DNA of 64,000 bases, taken from Variovorax sp. Root411 (GTDB lineage: Bacteria; Pseudomonadota; Gammaproteobacteria; Burkholderiales; Burkholderiaceae_C). Below, piece after piece: positions 7,846 through 16,989 of this stretch (position 1 is its first letter; each line of letters starts with the position of its first letter). The notes beneath the pieces were generated by a model. It did no database searches. It was given only the letters and a program-made list of their open reading frames with translations, and was not told the DNA's origin. The stretch is taken from positions 434,001-498,000 of the forward strand of contig NZ_LMDW01000016.1 in NCBI RefSeq assembly GCF_001425205.1, written 5' to 3'. A program made the translations under genes and the position numbers.

Positions 7846-8648
7846 GATTTGACGCCCCTGAACAGTGCTTCGAAGTTGTCGCTCGTGGCCTTGGCGATGG
7901 CCTCCACGGGCATCTTTCGCAGTTCGGCGATCTGCTGTGCCACGAACGGCACGTACGACGGATTGTTGGTCTTGCCGCGGTACGGCACGGGCGCCAGATA
8001 AGGGCTGTCGGTCTCGATCAGCATGCGGTCCAGCGGCACGAAAGCGGCTACGTCGCGCAGATCCTGGGCCTTCTTGAAGGTCAGGATGCCGGAGAACGAG
8101 ATGTAGAAACCCAGGTCGAGCGCCGCGCGGGCCACCTCGGCGGTTTCGGTGAAGCAATGGAACACGCCGCCGGCCGCCTTGCCGGCGCCGTCCTCGCCCT
8201 CCTCCTTGAGGATCGCCAGCGTATCGGCCGAGGCCTCGCGGGTGTGGATGATCAGCGGCTTGCGGGTCTGTTGAGCAGCGCGGATGTGCACGCGAAAGCG
8301 GTCGCGCTGCCATTCCATGTCGGAGATGCTGCGTCCGCCCTTGCGTTCCTCCATCTGGTAGTAGTCGAGGCCGGTCTCGCCGATGGCGACCACGCGGGGC
8401 CGGGCCGACAGCCGCACCAGGTCTTCGACGCTGGGCTCGGCGATGTCCTCGTTGTCGGGATGCACGCCGACGCTGGCCCAAAAGTTGTCGTAGCTGGCGG
8501 CCAGCGCCTGCACGTCGTCGAACTCTTCAAGCTTGGTGCAGATGCAAAGCGCCCGGTCGACCTGCGCGGCGGCCATGGCGGCGCGGATCTGCGGCATCTG
8601 GTCCGCGAACTCGGTGAACGTGAGGTGGCAGTGGGAATCGGTGAACAT
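7842..8648 (-). CDS. tatD: TatD family metal-dependent hydrolase/DNase
   Basis: The product is 268 residues with the full metal-site set of the TatD amidohydrolase fold: D-S-H-C-H at the N-terminus, E in AIGETGLDYY, H in LIIHTREA, H in GGVFHCFTE and D in LIETDSPYLAPVPYRGK. TatD-type enzymes are cytoplasmic 3'-5' exonucleases or DNases acting on damaged DNA, and some act as D-aminoacyl-tRNA hydrolases. The position downstream of tmk-holB-pilZ is the conserved one for the YcfH-type member in proteobacteria, so this is the YcfH-like paralogue. An 84-bp gap separates it from the PilZ gene. Confidence 0.92.
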   Translation of the reverse strand: MFTDSHCHLTFTEFADQMPQIRAAMAAAQVDRALCICTKLEEFDDVQALAASYDNFWASVGVHPDNEDIAEPSVEDLVRLSARPRVVAIGETGLDYYQMEERKGGRSISDMEWQRDRFRVHIRAAQQTRKPLIIHTREASADTLAILKEEGEDGAGKAAGGVFHCFTETAEVARAALDLGFYISFSGILTFKKAQDLRDVAAFVPLDRMLIETDSPYLAPVPYRGKTNNPSYVPFVAQQIAELRKMPVEAIAKATSDNFEALFRGVKS

Positions 8649-8732
8649 CGGAAATGGTGAAGTTCGCGGCGCACTCCCTGGTGGGAGGTGGCGCCGTTGA
8701 CGGAGTTCCGCGTCACGGGGACGGCGGAAAAC

Positions 8733-9113
8733 TCAGATGGTTTGCGTGGGACGGTCCGACGCCATCGAACCGCCCAGAGCGGCCTCGATGCGTGCCTTGA
8801 GCTGGCGCGATTTTTCGTCGGACGGGAACCGGATGCCCACGCCGGGCGCCCGGTTGCCAGCCGCACGCGATGGCGTGATCCAGGCAACCTTGCCGGCCAC
8901 CGGATAGCGCTGCGGGTCTTCGGGCAGCGTCAGCAGCACGTAGACGTCGTCGCCGAGCCGGTATTCGCGCGTGGTCGGAATGAAGATGCCGCCCTCCGCG
9001 AACAACGGGATGTAAGCCGCGTACAACGCGCCCTTCTCCTTGATGGCGAGTTGAATGACGCTCGGCCGGGCGGGCGTGGCGTTGGGAACGGCGGGGGCGA
9101 CAGGTTGGTTCAT
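8733..9113 (-). CDS. PilZ domain protein (type IV pilus assembly PilZ-like)
   Basis: The product is 126 residues from the ATG at 9113, which overlaps the holB stop (ATGA). The core RPSVIQLAIKEKGALYAAYI and the late VAWITPSRAAGNRAPGVGIR match the short PilZ proteins encoded beside holB. These proteins take part in type IV pilus assembly; the canonical one lacks the RxxxR and D/NxSxxG c-di-GMP motif. Here I likewise do not see an RxxxR motif at the domain start, so c-di-GMP binding is doubtful. Its role with PilF/PilB-type partners is known for the family and not shown here. Confidence 0.85.
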   Translation of the reverse strand: MNQPVAPAVPNATPARPSVIQLAIKEKGALYAAYIPLFAEGGIFIPTTREYRLGDDVYVLLTLPEDPQRYPVAGKVAWITPSRAAGNRAPGVGIRFPSDEKSRQLKARIEAALGGSMASDRPTQTI

Positions 9114-10126
9114 GGGCGACGAGCGGCAGAGTTTAGGGTGGTTCGCGCTTCGCTCACAAGCGCTTCCAGCATGAGGCCCGCATTGAACGGGTGTTCCGCG
9201 GTTCTCGCGGCACTTGCCAGCGACTTCGACCAGCGCGCCAGCGCCAGCCGCGACGGCGCGGCGGGCAGGTCGGCGGCATCGAAGAACCTGGGCGCGGCAC
9301 CATTGCCGACAGCCATCAGGTCGTGGCAAAGCTTCTGCAGCGCACCAACAGCCTGCGCCGGCGCGTGATCGGCCAGCGCACCTACGTCGCCACGCGTCAT
9401 GGCCTTGGGAAGCAAGGACCAGGCCTTGGGCGACTGACCCGAGCGCGCAAGCCGCAAGGCGTCGCTCGGCCGGCCGCCGGCAGCGCGCAGCAACGCGGCC
9501 GCATCGGCGGCGGGCACGTCCTGCGCGGCCAGCCAGGCTTCGGCCTCGGCAGTTTCCGGCCACGGCAGCGTGAAGCCCAGGCAGCGGCTGCGGATGGTCG
9601 GCAGCAGCTGCCACGCAGCCTCGCTGGCGAGCACGAAGCGCACGTCGCCGACGGGCTCCTCGAGCGTCTTCAGCAGCGCATTCGCGGTGATGGTGTTCAT
9701 GCGCTCGGCCGGATACACCAGCACCACCTTGCCACGGCCGCGCGCGCTGGTTCGCTGCGCGAAACCGACCGCATCGCGCATCGCCTCGACGCGAATCTCG
9801 CGGCTGGCCTTGCGTTTCTTGTCATCGATGTCCGCCTGCGCCTTCTCATCGAGCGGCCAGTTCAGTTCCTGCATGGCGACTTCGGGCATCAGCACGCACA
9901 GGTCGGCATGGGTGCGAACCTCGATGGCGTGGCAGCTTGCGCAGTGGCCGCAGGCTGTGCCCTCCTGCGTCGGCTGCTCACACAGCCATGCGGACGCGAG
10001 CGCCAGCGCCAGCTCGTACTGGCCGATGCCGGAGGGGCCTTGCAGCAGCCAGGCATGGCCGCGCTGGCGCAGCAACTCGGTGAGCGGCTGGCGCAGCCAG
10101 GGGGACAGGGCCGGCACGCTCATCAA
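9110..10126 (-). CDS. holB: DNA polymerase III delta' subunit
   Basis: The product is 338 residues. It has the clamp-loader AAA+ fold with a degenerate Walker A ([13 protein letters not shown], where Lys is replaced), as known for the non-ATP-binding delta' subunit. A zinc-binding cysteine set follows ([20 protein letters not shown]). The segment [20 protein letters not shown] followed by EP is the conserved delta'/gamma motif. It helps load the beta clamp at the replication fork. It lies between tmk and pilZ with 4-base overlaps on both sides, the standard order. Confidence 0.93.
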   Translation of the reverse strand: MMSVPALSPWLRQPLTELLRQRGHAWLLQGPSGIGQYELALALASAWLCEQPTQEGTACGHCASCHAIEVRTHADLCVLMPEVAMQELNWPLDEKAQADIDDKKRKASREIRVEAMRDAVGFAQRTSARGRGKVVLVYPAERMNTITANALLKTLEEPVGDVRFVLASEAAWQLLPTIRSRCLGFTLPWPETAEAEAWLAAQDVPAADAAALLRAAGGRPSDALRLARSGQSPKAWSLLPKAMTRGDVGALADHAPAQAVGALQKLCHDLMAVGNGAAPRFFDAADLPAAPSRLALARWSKSLASAARTAEHPFNAGLMLEALVSEARTTLNSAARRP

Positions 10127-10776
10127 GCAGTTCCGCCGTTCGGCACGCCACGCGCCACCAATGCCGTTTCGACCTGCTGCCAGACCTGGTCGCGGGACTG
10201 GCTGGCATCGATGCGCACGAAGCGCTTCGCATCAGCGGCCGCGCGGGCCGCATAGCCTTGGGCGACGCGGCTGAAGAAGTCGACGGGCTGGGCTTCGAAC
10301 TTGTCGGGCACGCGGGCGCCGGCCAATCGCTGCGCCGCGATCCCGGGCGCCAAGTCGAACCACAGCGTGATGTGCGGCTGAAGCAGCGCCGCCCTGCCCG
10401 CCTCTGCCTGCACCCACCGTTCGAGCGTAGACAGCACGGCTTCATCGAAGCCCCGCCCCGCGCCCTGGTAGGCAAAGGTCGCGTCGGTGAACCGGTCGCA
10501 CAGCACCACGTTGCCACGCGCCAGCGCCGGCTCGATGACCTGCACGATATGGTCGCGCCGTGCCGCGAACACCAGCAGCGATTCGGTGAGCGGGTCCATC
10601 GGCTGCTCGAGGATCAGCCCGCGCAGCGTCTCGGCCAGCGGCGTGCCGCCGGGCTCGCGCGTGCGCACGACCTCGCGGCCCCGCGCCCTGAACAGCGCCT
10701 CCAGCGCATCGAGGTGGCTCGACTTGCCCGCCCCGTCGATGCCTTCGAGCGTCAGAAACAGGCCGTTGTCACTCAT
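10123..10776 (-). CDS. tmk: Thymidylate kinase
   Basis: The product is 217 residues and phosphorylates dTMP to dTDP. It shows the P-loop [12 protein letters not shown], the DR-containing segment ([17 protein letters not shown]) and the [14 protein letters not shown] motif that recognises thymidylate. It overlaps the mltG stop and the holB start by four bases each, so translation is coupled in the order mltG-tmk-holB. Length and motifs are ordinary for the family. Confidence 0.95.
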   Translation of the reverse strand: MSDNGLFLTLEGIDGAGKSSHLDALEALFRARGREVVRTREPGGTPLAETLRGLILEQPMDPLTESLLVFAARRDHIVQVIEPALARGNVVLCDRFTDATFAYQGAGRGFDEAVLSTLERWVQAEAGRAALLQPHITLWFDLAPGIAAQRLAGARVPDKFEAQPVDFFSRVAQGYAARAAADAKRFVRIDASQSRDQVWQQVETALVARGVPNGGTA

Positions 10777-11798
10777 TGGGTCGCCTTCGGTTTGGAATCG
10801 CTGCTGCCGCCGCGCTGATAGCGATTGACCGCGCGGTTGTGGTCGTCGAGCGAGCTGCTGAACTGGCTTGTGCCGTCGCCGCGCGAGACGAAGTACAGCG
10901 ACTTGCTCTGCGCCGGCTGCACCGCCGCCAGCAGCGCTGCCTTGCCGGGCATGGAAATCGGCGTTGGCGGCAGCCCTCCGCGCGTGTACGTGTTCCAGGG
11001 CGTATCGGTCAGCAGGTCCTTCTTGCGCAGGTTGCCTTCGAAGGCGGTGCCCATGCCGTAGATCACCGTCGGGTCGGTCTGCAGCGGCATGCCGATGCGC
11101 AGGCGATTGGTGAAGACAGCCGCGATTTCCGAGCGGTCCTTGGCCTTGCCTGTCTCCTTTTCGACAATGCTGGCCAAAATAAGCGCCTCATCGGCCGATT
11201 TCAGCGGCAGATCGGAGGCGCGGGCTGCCCAGGCGGCTTCGAGCTTCTTGTCCATGGCCCGCATCGCGCGCTGCATCAGGGCGATGTCGGTCGAGCCTTT
11301 GGAGTAGGTGTATGTGTCCGGAAAGAAGCGCCCTTCCGGGTGCAGGCCCGGCTTGCCCAGCTTGGCCATCAGAGCCTCGTCGGTCAGGCCCACGCTGTCT
11401 GGCTTGAGCTGGTCGGCCTTGGCGAGCGCGGCGCGCACCTGGCGGATGTTCCAGCCCTCGACCAGCACCAGGCTGCGCGTGGCTTCCTCGCCGCGCACCA
11501 GGATGTTGAGCAGCAGCTTGGGCGAGACGCCGCGTTCCAGCTCATAGCTGCCGGCGCGCATCTGGCGGTCTTGTCCCGAGATGCGGAACCACAGGTAGAG
11601 CAGCTGCGGCTGCACGTCGACGCCCGTGTCGGCCACGGCTTGTGCGATGCCGCGCGGCGTGGTGCCGGGCTCGACTGACAGGTCGACGCTGGGGGCCGGC
11701 AGCTTGAGCGGCTGGTGCACCCACCAGAGACCGGCGCCGCCAAGCGCGAGCGCGATCAGGGCGGCAAGCAGGAAAAGCGTAAGGAAGAAGCTGCGCAC
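10773..11798 (-). CDS. mltG: Endolytic murein transglycosylase MltG
   Basis: Starting at GTG 11796-11798 gives 341 residues, the normal MltG length. The frame extends to an ATG at 11900, but that adds a 34-residue non-membrane leader and would push into the ygfZ promoter. A single N-terminal membrane helix ([20 protein letters not shown]) is followed by a LysM-like part and the YceG catalytic domain, with EKETG ([16 protein letters not shown]) carrying the catalytic Glu and [31 protein letters not shown] as conserved blocks. It cleaves nascent glycan strands at the inner membrane and terminates their elongation. It heads a six-to-seven gene polycistron. Confidence 0.92.
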   Translation of the reverse strand: MRSFFLTLFLLAALIALALGGAGLWWVHQPLKLPAPSVDLSVEPGTTPRGIAQAVADTGVDVQPQLLYLWFRISGQDRQMRAGSYELERGVSPKLLLNILVRGEEATRSLVLVEGWNIRQVRAALAKADQLKPDSVGLTDEALMAKLGKPGLHPEGRFFPDTYTYSKGSTDIALMQRAMRAMDKKLEAAWAARASDLPLKSADEALILASIVEKETGKAKDRSEIAAVFTNRLRIGMPLQTDPTVIYGMGTAFEGNLRKKDLLTDTPWNTYTRGGLPPTPISMPGKAALLAAVQPAQSKSLYFVSRGDGTSQFSSSLDDHNRAVNRYQRGGSSDSKPKATQ

Positions 11799-11912
11799 GG
11801 ATCCGATGTGGGGAAGACGGAAAAAAGCCGGAGAAAACCGGTGGATTCGCAGGCTGCAGGGAAGGAGCCCCCGCCGCCCCGAAGGAACAGGCCCGGCCAT
11901 GATAATTCAGCG

Positions 11913-12839
11913 ATGACCACAGTCGTTCTCAATGGCGTGACCGCCCTCTCCCACCTCGGTGTGATCCGTGCCGAGGGCCCCGACGCCGCCAGCTTCCTGC
12001 ACGGCCAGCTCACCCAGGACTTTTCACTGCTCGGCGCCTCCGACGCCCGGCTGGCTGCGCTGTGCACCGCTAAGGGCCGTGTGATCGCGAGTTTCATCGG
12101 CATCAAGCCGCAACCCGAGCTGATCCTGCTGGTGTGCAGCCGCGACATCCTGGCCGCGACGCTCAAGCGCCTGTCGATGTTCGTGCTGCGCGCCAAGGCC
12201 AAGTTGACCGACGCCACCGAGCAGTTCGCGCTGTACGGCCTGGCTGGCACCGCCCTGACGGGCAACGGCCTCGACGCTACTGCCTCGCCCGGCAAGCGCA
12301 CGGCCGTCGGCGACGACATCAGCGCCGTGTCGCTGTATCCCGCCGACGGCGTGCCGCGCGCGTTGTGGATCGCGCCGGCTGGTCACGCCGCACCCGCGGG
12401 CCCGACGATCGAAAACGACCTGTGGCAATGGAGCGAGGTGCGCAGCGGCATCGTGACGCTGACCACGCCGATCGTCGACGCCTTCGTACCGCAGATGATC
12501 AACTACGAATCGGTCGGCGGTGTGAACTTCAAGAAAGGCTGCTACCCCGGCCAGGAAGTGGTCGCGCGCAGCCAGTTCCGCGGCACGCTGAAGCGGCGCA
12601 CCTACCTCGTGCAGGCCGATGCGCCCGTCTCCGCCGGACAGGAGGTGTTCGCGGCCGCCGATGCCGAGCAGCCCGTGGGCATCGTGGCGCAGGCCGCGCC
12701 GGCACCCGACGGCGGCTGGTCCGCGCTGGTCTCGATGCAGATCGCCGCGCTCGAGGCCGGTGGCCTGCGCGTGGGTGCAGCCGACGGCCCGGCGCTCACG
12801 GTCGATCCGCTGCCCTACCCCCTGCTCGAAGACATCTGA
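11913..12839 (+). CDS. ygfZ: Folate-binding protein YgfZ (GcvT-like, Fe-S cluster repair)
   Basis: The product is 308 residues. The YgfZ signature K-G-C-Y-x-G-Q-E is present (FKKGCYPGQEVVARSQFRG), with the catalytic or redox Cys. The family binds tetrahydrofolate and helps build or repair Fe-S clusters in the cytosol, with no aminomethyltransferase activity. It diverges from mltG, with only 114 bp between them if mltG starts at 11798. The stop is followed by a clear terminator. Confidence 0.92.
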   Translation: MTTVVLNGVTALSHLGVIRAEGPDAASFLHGQLTQDFSLLGASDARLAALCTAKGRVIASFIGIKPQPELILLVCSRDILAATLKRLSMFVLRAKAKLTDATEQFALYGLAGTALTGNGLDATASPGKRTAVGDDISAVSLYPADGVPRALWIAPAGHAAPAGPTIENDLWQWSEVRSGIVTLTTPIVDAFVPQMINYESVGGVNFKKGCYPGQEVVARSQFRGTLKRRTYLVQADAPVSAGQEVFAAADAEQPVGIVAQAAPAPDGGWSALVSMQIAALEAGGLRVGAADGPALTVDPLPYPLLEDI

Positions 12840-12880
12840 GCCTCCCATCCCCCAAACGCCCTTGAAAAAAAGGGGCGTTC

Positions 12881-12911
12881 GGCGCTATCGAACAGGTAGC
12901 GCCTTTTTTTT
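12881..12911 (+). terminator. Rho-independent terminator after ygfZ
   Basis: The stem GGCGCTA/TAGCGCC (7 bp, 9-base loop) is followed by eight T residues. A second weaker hairpin, AACGCCC/GGGCGTT at 12855-12879, lies just upstream, so there are two tandem hairpins. Confidence 0.88.
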
Positions 12912-12986
12912 GCGTGTCGCTTAACCCTGCCACCAATGCAGCGCCGTAGAAGCCTGCACCGATCAACTCCTGGCAAGGAAGACACC

Positions 12987-13895
12987 ATGAAGCGCAGACT
13001 TTTTTCCACCGCCCTGGCCCTGAGCGCCATGGCCTCGTTCTCGGCCTGTGCGCAGAGCCCGGAGCGGCCATACGCCCCGCCCACGCCGTCCAGCCGCATC
13101 GGCTCGCTGATGCAGATCAGCGTGGTCGATCGCGGCACTGGCGCCGAACTGCCGATCTACCGCCACCGCGGCGAATACTGGGTGGCCGGCCGCCCCGGTG
13201 CGCGCTATGCCATCCGGGCGCGCAATGCGATGGGCGAACGCATCATGGCCGTGATGTCGGTGGACGGCGTCAACGTCGTCACCGGCGAAACGGCCGACGT
13301 CGGGCAGAACGGCTATGTGTTCAGCGGCCGCGAGCGCAGCGACATCACCGGCTGGCGCAAGAGCGATTCGCAGATCGCGGCCTTCGAGTTCGCCGCCGCC
13401 GGCAACTCCTATGCGAGCCGCACGGGCCGACCGGACGACGTGGGCGTGATCGGCGTCGCGATGTTCCGCGAGCGCATGCCCGAGCCGCTCCCGCCGCCGG
13501 TCACGCCTTTTCCGTATCGCGACGAACACGGCGAGCGCGAGCGCCGAAGCGACTCGTCTTCCCTGGGCGATTCGCGTGCGAAGGCGCGTTCGGCCGACGG
13601 TGCCTCCGCGGCAGCGGAATCCCCTGCGGGCAGCCTGCGCCAGCCCGCGCCCAGCCCGAGCCTGGGCACCGCCCACGGCCGCCGCGAAACCTCGTACGTC
13701 GGCAAGACCACCTACGAGCGCGCGCAGTCGTCGCCCGACGAGGTGGTCCGCATCCGCTACGACAGCCGCGAGAACCTCGTCGCCGCAGGCGTGATCCCGC
13801 TGCCGCCCGCGCCGCGCTGGCCGCGTCCGGCCGGTCCGTCGCCGTTCCCGGGCTCGGACTCGGGCTACGTGCCGGACCCGCTCGCGCGCTATTGA
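12987..13895 (+). CDS. Putative lipoprotein, unknown function
   Basis: The product is 302 residues from the ATG at 12987, seven bases after AAGGAAG. The N-terminus MKRRLFSTALALSAMASFSA then C resembles a lipoprotein signal, with Cys about position 21, though the residues before it (F-S-A-C) are not the best lipobox. Residues about 38-165 hold a compact beta-rich domain (MQISVVDRGTGAELPIYRHR, then GEYWVAGRPGARYAIRARNA) of a type found in proteins annotated only as hypothetical. The C-terminal half is Ser/Pro/Arg-rich and probably disordered. It follows the ygfZ terminator, so it has its own promoter. Its end overlaps the convergent thioesterase-GNAT gene by seven bases. Confidence 0.6.
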   Translation: MKRRLFSTALALSAMASFSACAQSPERPYAPPTPSSRIGSLMQISVVDRGTGAELPIYRHRGEYWVAGRPGARYAIRARNAMGERIMAVMSVDGVNVVTGETADVGQNGYVFSGRERSDITGWRKSDSQIAAFEFAAAGNSYASRTGRPDDVGVIGVAMFRERMPEPLPPPVTPFPYRDEHGERERRSDSSSLGDSRAKARSADGASAAAESPAGSLRQPAPSPSLGTAHGRRETSYVGKTTYERAQSSPDEVVRIRYDSRENLVAAGVIPLPPAPRWPRPAGPSPFPGSDSGYVPDPLARY

Positions 13896-14776
13896 GAAGA
13901 AGGAAGAAGAGACCGGCGCATCTCGATGTGCGGGATGCCGGCCTCCTCGAAGCCGTCGCCGTACGGCACATAGCCCAGGCGCGCATAGAAGCGCTCGGCG
14001 CTGCGCTGCGCATTCAGCGCCACCACGCGGTCGCCGCGCGCCCTGGCGGCTTGTTCGAGCACCTGCATCACCGCCGCGCCGTGCCCGCCGCTGCGCAGGT
14101 TGCGGTGCACCGCCATGCGGCCGATGTGCGAGATGCCGTTCTCCGCCGGCAGCAGCCGCCCCGTGGCGATGACCTGCCCGATGCGGTTGCGTGCCACTGC
14201 GTGCAGCACCACGGCGTCCTGCGCGTCCCATTCCATCGCTTCGGGAATGTTCTGCTCCTCGATGAACACCGCGCGCCGCAGGACGCTCGCGCCTTCGCCC
14301 AGCGTGGCCCAGTCGCCCGTCTCGACGGTACTCATCGTCTCGCCAGCCTCGTAGCCGGTCAGCACTTCGCGCAGAACCGCCGGCACCGGCTTCGAGGTCT
14401 GCGTCGCCGGGTCGGCGAACACGTAGACCAGCTCGCAGCCGACCAGGAACTGGTCCTGCCGGAACAGCCCGCCCTCGAACACCATCGACGAATTGCCGAT
14501 GCGCGCGCAGCGCACGCCCATGTCCAGCATGTCGTCCATGCGCGCCGAGGCGCGAAAGTCGATGGTGGCCTTGCGCACGTAGAGGTCGCCGCCCAGCGCA
14601 TGCATCGCCTCTTCGTACGGCAGCGCCAAGGCGCGCCAGTAGTCCGAGATGGCGGTGTCGAAGTACATCAGGTAGTGCGCGTTGAAGACGATCTTCTGCA
14701 TGTCAACTTCGGCCCAGCGCACGCGCAGGCGGTGGAAGAAGCGGAAGTTTTTGCGTTGGGTGGCGGTTTCGCTCAT
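13889..14776 (-). CDS. Fused YbgC/FadM-type thioesterase and GNAT acetyltransferase
   Basis: One open frame of 295 residues carries two domains. Residues about 10-145 are a hot-dog thioesterase with the catalytic Asp in RWAEVD (D25) and the FNAHYLMYFD helix. Residues about 155-290 are a GNAT domain with the acetyl-CoA loop R-S-G-G-H-G (about 228-233, in MAVHRNLRSGGHGAAVMQVL) and the ALNAQRSAERFYARLGY block, like ElaA. The first domain hydrolyses short acyl-CoA thioesters; the second transfers an acetyl group to an unknown amine. The ATG overlaps the stop of the upstream hydrolase (ATGA), so both form an operon. The domain order suggests a linked acyl-CoA function, which is inference. Confidence 0.87.
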   Translation of the reverse strand: MSETATQRKNFRFFHRLRVRWAEVDMQKIVFNAHYLMYFDTAISDYWRALALPYEEAMHALGGDLYVRKATIDFRASARMDDMLDMGVRCARIGNSSMVFEGGLFRQDQFLVGCELVYVFADPATQTSKPVPAVLREVLTGYEAGETMSTVETGDWATLGEGASVLRRAVFIEEQNIPEAMEWDAQDAVVLHAVARNRIGQVIATGRLLPAENGISHIGRMAVHRNLRSGGHGAAVMQVLEQAARARGDRVVALNAQRSAERFYARLGYVPYGDGFEEAGIPHIEMRRSLLPSSQ

Positions 14777-15756
14777 GGTTCCAGTGCTTCCTTGAGTGCA
14801 CGGGCGGCATCGTCCTGCGCCTGCAGCGCCTCGGGAATCGCTCGCCCCATCTTGATGAATTCGTGGATCACGCCGCGGTAGATCTCCAGGTCGACCGGCA
14901 CGCCCGCGGCGCGCAGCTTGTCGGCATAGGCGATGCCTTCGTCGACCACCGGATCGCATTCGGCCAGGCCGATCCAGGCCGGCGCCACGCCGTCGACGTC
15001 GTCGGCCTGCAGCGGCGCAAAGCGCCAGTCGTCGCGGTCGGCCGGCGTGCGGACGTACTGCGCGAAGAAGAAATCGATCATCGCCTTGGTCAGCAGCGGA
15101 CCGTTGACGTGGCGCAGGTGCGAGGCCGTGTCCTGGTGCGCGGTGGTGCCGGGATAGATCAGCATCTGCAGCGCGAGCGGCAGGCCTGCGTCGCGCGCCA
15201 TGATCGCGCAGACCGCTGCGAGCGTGCCGCCGGCGCTGTCTCCGCCCACCGCAAGGCGGCGCGGGTCGAGGCCCAGGCTGGCGCCCTCTTTCGCGATGAA
15301 CTGAAAGGCATCCCACGCATCGTTCGATGCCGTCGGAAACTTGTGCGCGGGCGCAAGCCGGTAGTCCACCGACACCACGGCGCAGCCGCTCTTGAGGCTC
15401 AGCACGCGGCATAGCGTGTCGTGCGTGCGGATGTTGCCGACCGTGAAGCCGCCGCCGTGAAAATAGATCAGCACAGGCAGTGCCGCCGCCGAAGGTGCAT
15501 ACAGCCGCGCCGCAATCGCATGCCCGTCGCGTGCCTCGATGCCGAAGTCTTCGACCCGCGCCAGTTCAGGCTTGGGCACTTCGAGCACGCCCGCGCCCTT
15601 CTCGTAGGAGGCCTTGGCCTCCTCGGGCGTGAGTCGGTCGAGTGGGGGGTGGCCAGCGCGGGCCATGCGCTCCACCACGCTGGCCATCTTCGGGGTGAGC
15701 CGCGTGGCCGGCGGTGTTCCGGGCGCGACAACGGCAAGGGTTTCTTTCGTGTGCAA
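14773..15756 (-). CDS. HSL-type alpha/beta hydrolase (carboxylesterase)
   Basis: The product is 327 residues of the hormone-sensitive-lipase family. The oxyanion motif HGGG is at about 100-103 (YFHGGGFTVGN), the nucleophile S174 in GDSAGGTLA, and the acid and histidine lie in GLAECDPVVDEG and VIHEFIKMG. It has no signal peptide, so it is cytoplasmic, and probably hydrolyses short or medium acyl esters. It diverges from the iron alcohol dehydrogenase with a 65-bp promoter gap and is translationally coupled to the thioesterase-GNAT gene. Confidence 0.9.
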   Translation of the reverse strand: MHTKETLAVVAPGTPPATRLTPKMASVVERMARAGHPPLDRLTPEEAKASYEKGAGVLEVPKPELARVEDFGIEARDGHAIAARLYAPSAAALPVLIYFHGGGFTVGNIRTHDTLCRVLSLKSGCAVVSVDYRLAPAHKFPTASNDAWDAFQFIAKEGASLGLDPRRLAVGGDSAGGTLAAVCAIMARDAGLPLALQMLIYPGTTAHQDTASHLRHVNGPLLTKAMIDFFFAQYVRTPADRDDWRFAPLQADDVDGVAPAWIGLAECDPVVDEGIAYADKLRAAGVPVDLEIYRGVIHEFIKMGRAIPEALQAQDDAARALKEALEP

Positions 15757-15821
15757 GACTGATCGCTCTTGTTAGATTGGGCTGGTCGGCAATCGTACTG
15801 CCCCGAGGCATATCCACATTC

Positions 15822-16958
15822 ATGGCACTCATCCAATACCTCACCCAGATCCAGTTCGAATTCGGCGCGATCAAGCTGTTGTCCAGCGAATGCGCGCGCA
15901 TCGGCATCAACCGCCCGCTGATCGTGACCGACGCCGGCGTGCGCGCGGCCGGCGTGCTGCAGAAGGCGCTCGATGCCATTTCCGACCTCGAGGTCTCGGT
16001 GTTCGACCAGACGCCCTCCAACCCCACCGAAGCCGCCGTGCGCGCGGCCGTCGAGCTCTACCGCAGCGGCCGCTGCGACGGCCTGATCGCCGTGGGCGGT
16101 GGCTCCGCCATCGACTGCGCCAAGGGCGTCGCCATCGCGGCCACGCACGAAGGCCCGCTCAAGACCTACGCCACCATCGAAGGTGGCTCGCTCAAGATCA
16201 CCGAGCGCGCGGTGCCGCTGATTGCGGTACCCACCACCAGCGGCACGGGCAGCGAAGTGGCGCGCGGCGCCATCGTCATCGTCGACGACCATCGCAAGCT
16301 CGGCTTCCACAGCTGGTTCCTGATGCCCAAGGCCGCCATCTGCGATCCCGAGCTCACGCTCGGCCTGCCGCCCAGGCTCACCGCGGCCACCGGCATGGAC
16401 GCCATCGCGCATTGCATGGAGACCTTCATGTCGGCCGCCTTCAACCCGCCGGCCGATGGCATCGGCCTCGACGGGCTCGAACGTGCCTGGGGCCACATCG
16501 AACGCGCCACGAAAGACGGCAGTGACCGCGAGGCGCGCCTGAATCTCATGAGCGCATCGATGCAGGGCGCGATGGCTTTTCAGAAGGGCCTGGGCTGCGT
16601 GCATTCGCTGAGCCACAGCCTGGGCGGCGTCGATCCGCGCCTGCACCATGGCACGCTCAACGCCCTCTTCCTGCCCGCCGTGATCCACTTCAACTCGGGT
16701 GCCGAATCGGTGCAGAAGGAGCAGCGTCTTCAGCGCATGGCGCAGGCCATGCACCTCGATTCGGCCGGCGATCTCGGCGACGCCATCCGTGACATGAACG
16801 CGCGCCTCGGACTGCCAAAGGGCCTGGCCGAAGTCGGCGTGACGCCCGCGATGTTCGAGCAGATCATCGACGGCGCCATGGCCGACCACTGCCACAAGAC
16901 CAATCCGCGGCTCGCTTCGCGGGACGACTACAGGGCCATGCTCGAAGCCTCGATGTAG
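15822..16958 (+). CDS. Iron-containing alcohol dehydrogenase
   Basis: The product is 378 residues of the group III metal-dependent alcohol dehydrogenase family. The NAD-binding GGGSAIDCAKG and the metal ligands in TAATGMDAIAHCMETF, GLGCVHSLSHSLGG and PRLHHGTLNA are all present. The substrate is unknown; the family includes maleylacetate reductases, butanol dehydrogenases and 4-hydroxybutyrate dehydrogenases. No ring-cleavage genes lie close by. It is monocistronic and followed within 40 bp by the 213-bp repeat. Confidence 0.9.
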   Translation: MALIQYLTQIQFEFGAIKLLSSECARIGINRPLIVTDAGVRAAGVLQKALDAISDLEVSVFDQTPSNPTEAAVRAAVELYRSGRCDGLIAVGGGSAIDCAKGVAIAATHEGPLKTYATIEGGSLKITERAVPLIAVPTTSGTGSEVARGAIVIVDDHRKLGFHSWFLMPKAAICDPELTLGLPPRLTAATGMDAIAHCMETFMSAAFNPPADGIGLDGLERAWGHIERATKDGSDREARLNLMSASMQGAMAFQKGLGCVHSLSHSLGGVDPRLHHGTLNALFLPAVIHFNSGAESVQKEQRLQRMAQAMHLDSAGDLGDAIRDMNARLGLPKGLAEVGVTPAMFEQIIDGAMADHCHKTNPRLASRDDYRAMLEASM

Positions 16959-16989
16959 GAGCACTGCCTGCGCTCTGTTCAGGGGCGAT

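Noticed and set aside
10773..11900. Start of mltG at 11900
   Set aside because: The 34-residue lead is neither a signal nor conserved-looking and would leave no promoter room opposite ygfZ. The GTG at 11798 gives the normal length and puts the membrane helix at the N-terminus.
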